Of a DNA stretch of 64,000 nt, positions 62,865 to 64,000 are shown one piece after another (position 1 is the first letter of the stretch; the number at the start of each line of letters is the position of its first letter). The stretch covers positions 886,764-950,763 of the forward strand of contig NZ_JAAAFX010000009.1 in NCBI RefSeq assembly GCF_019352895.1. Direction: 5' to 3'. The notes beneath the pieces were generated by a model, which did not search any database, was not told where the DNA came from, and worked only from the letters and a program-made list of their open reading frames with translations. The position numbers and the translations under genes were made by a program. The DNA comes from Variovorax boronicumulans. GTDB lineage: Bacteria > Pseudomonadota > Gammaproteobacteria > Burkholderiales > Burkholderiaceae_C.

Positions 62865-64000
<1,136 letters not shown>

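Overview
The window is high-GC DNA (AT-rich only in a few intergenic spots) with the gene order and protein types of a betaproteobacterium, order Burkholderiales. It is most like the family Comamonadaceae (Variovorax, Acidovorax and relatives). This is inferred from the lptF-lptG / pepA-holC arrangement, the mltG-tmk-holB-pilZ-tatD operon, clpS-clpA beside a monomeric-type isocitrate dehydrogenase, and start/stop overlaps of ATGA or GTGA at many gene junctions. I see no rRNA, tRNA, CRISPR array or insertion sequence. Two genes run off the edges: a cysB-like regulator on the left and icd on the right.

Layout. 1-12.6 kb is mostly core genes: cysB-like, cbiX, lptG and lptF on the minus strand, then pepA, holC, a small conserved gene and an orphan amino-acid-type binding lipoprotein on the plus strand. 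These are followed by an HPP/CBS membrane protein, a DUF72 protein, a PaiB-like protein, a tadA fused to a degenerate alpha/beta-hydrolase domain, and ldcA. 12.6-31.6 kb is an accessory zone. It holds an adenylate cyclase-FHA protein, a TAXI binding protein with a zinc-ribbon partner, and a divergent KfrA-like / tyrosine recombinase pair. It also holds a LysR-isochorismatase-MFS set, a complete FecI-FecR-TonB receptor-PepSY iron locus with two candidate Fur sites, several small enzymes, a secreted nuclease and a broken TonB-domain lipoprotein gene.

31.6-42.0 kb is one gene: a 3473-residue autotransporter adhesin built from about 39 glycine-rich repeats, interrupted once by a duplicated 40-residue module of another type. 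42.3-46.9 kb is a six-gene translationally coupled operon (mltG, tmk, holB, pilZ-type, tatD, ankyrin). 47.0-52.3 kb has ygfZ, then cstA with its small partner and a two-component system. The cstA Shine-Dalgarno is buried in a perfect 9-bp hairpin. 52.4-64 kb has a thioesterase-GNAT fusion, an esterase, an iron alcohol dehydrogenase, sbcB, a beta-lactamase-fold hydrolase, cardiolipin synthase, clpA, clpS and icd.

How the parts work together: LptFG, LdcA, MltG, cardiolipin synthase and the giant autotransporter all serve the cell envelope. HolC, HolB, Tmk and SbcB serve DNA replication and repair. ClpS/ClpA form the N-degron proteolysis unit. The FecI/FecR/receptor/PepSY set is a self-regulated ferric-siderophore system. 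All identifications come from reading the translated sequence; no database search was run.
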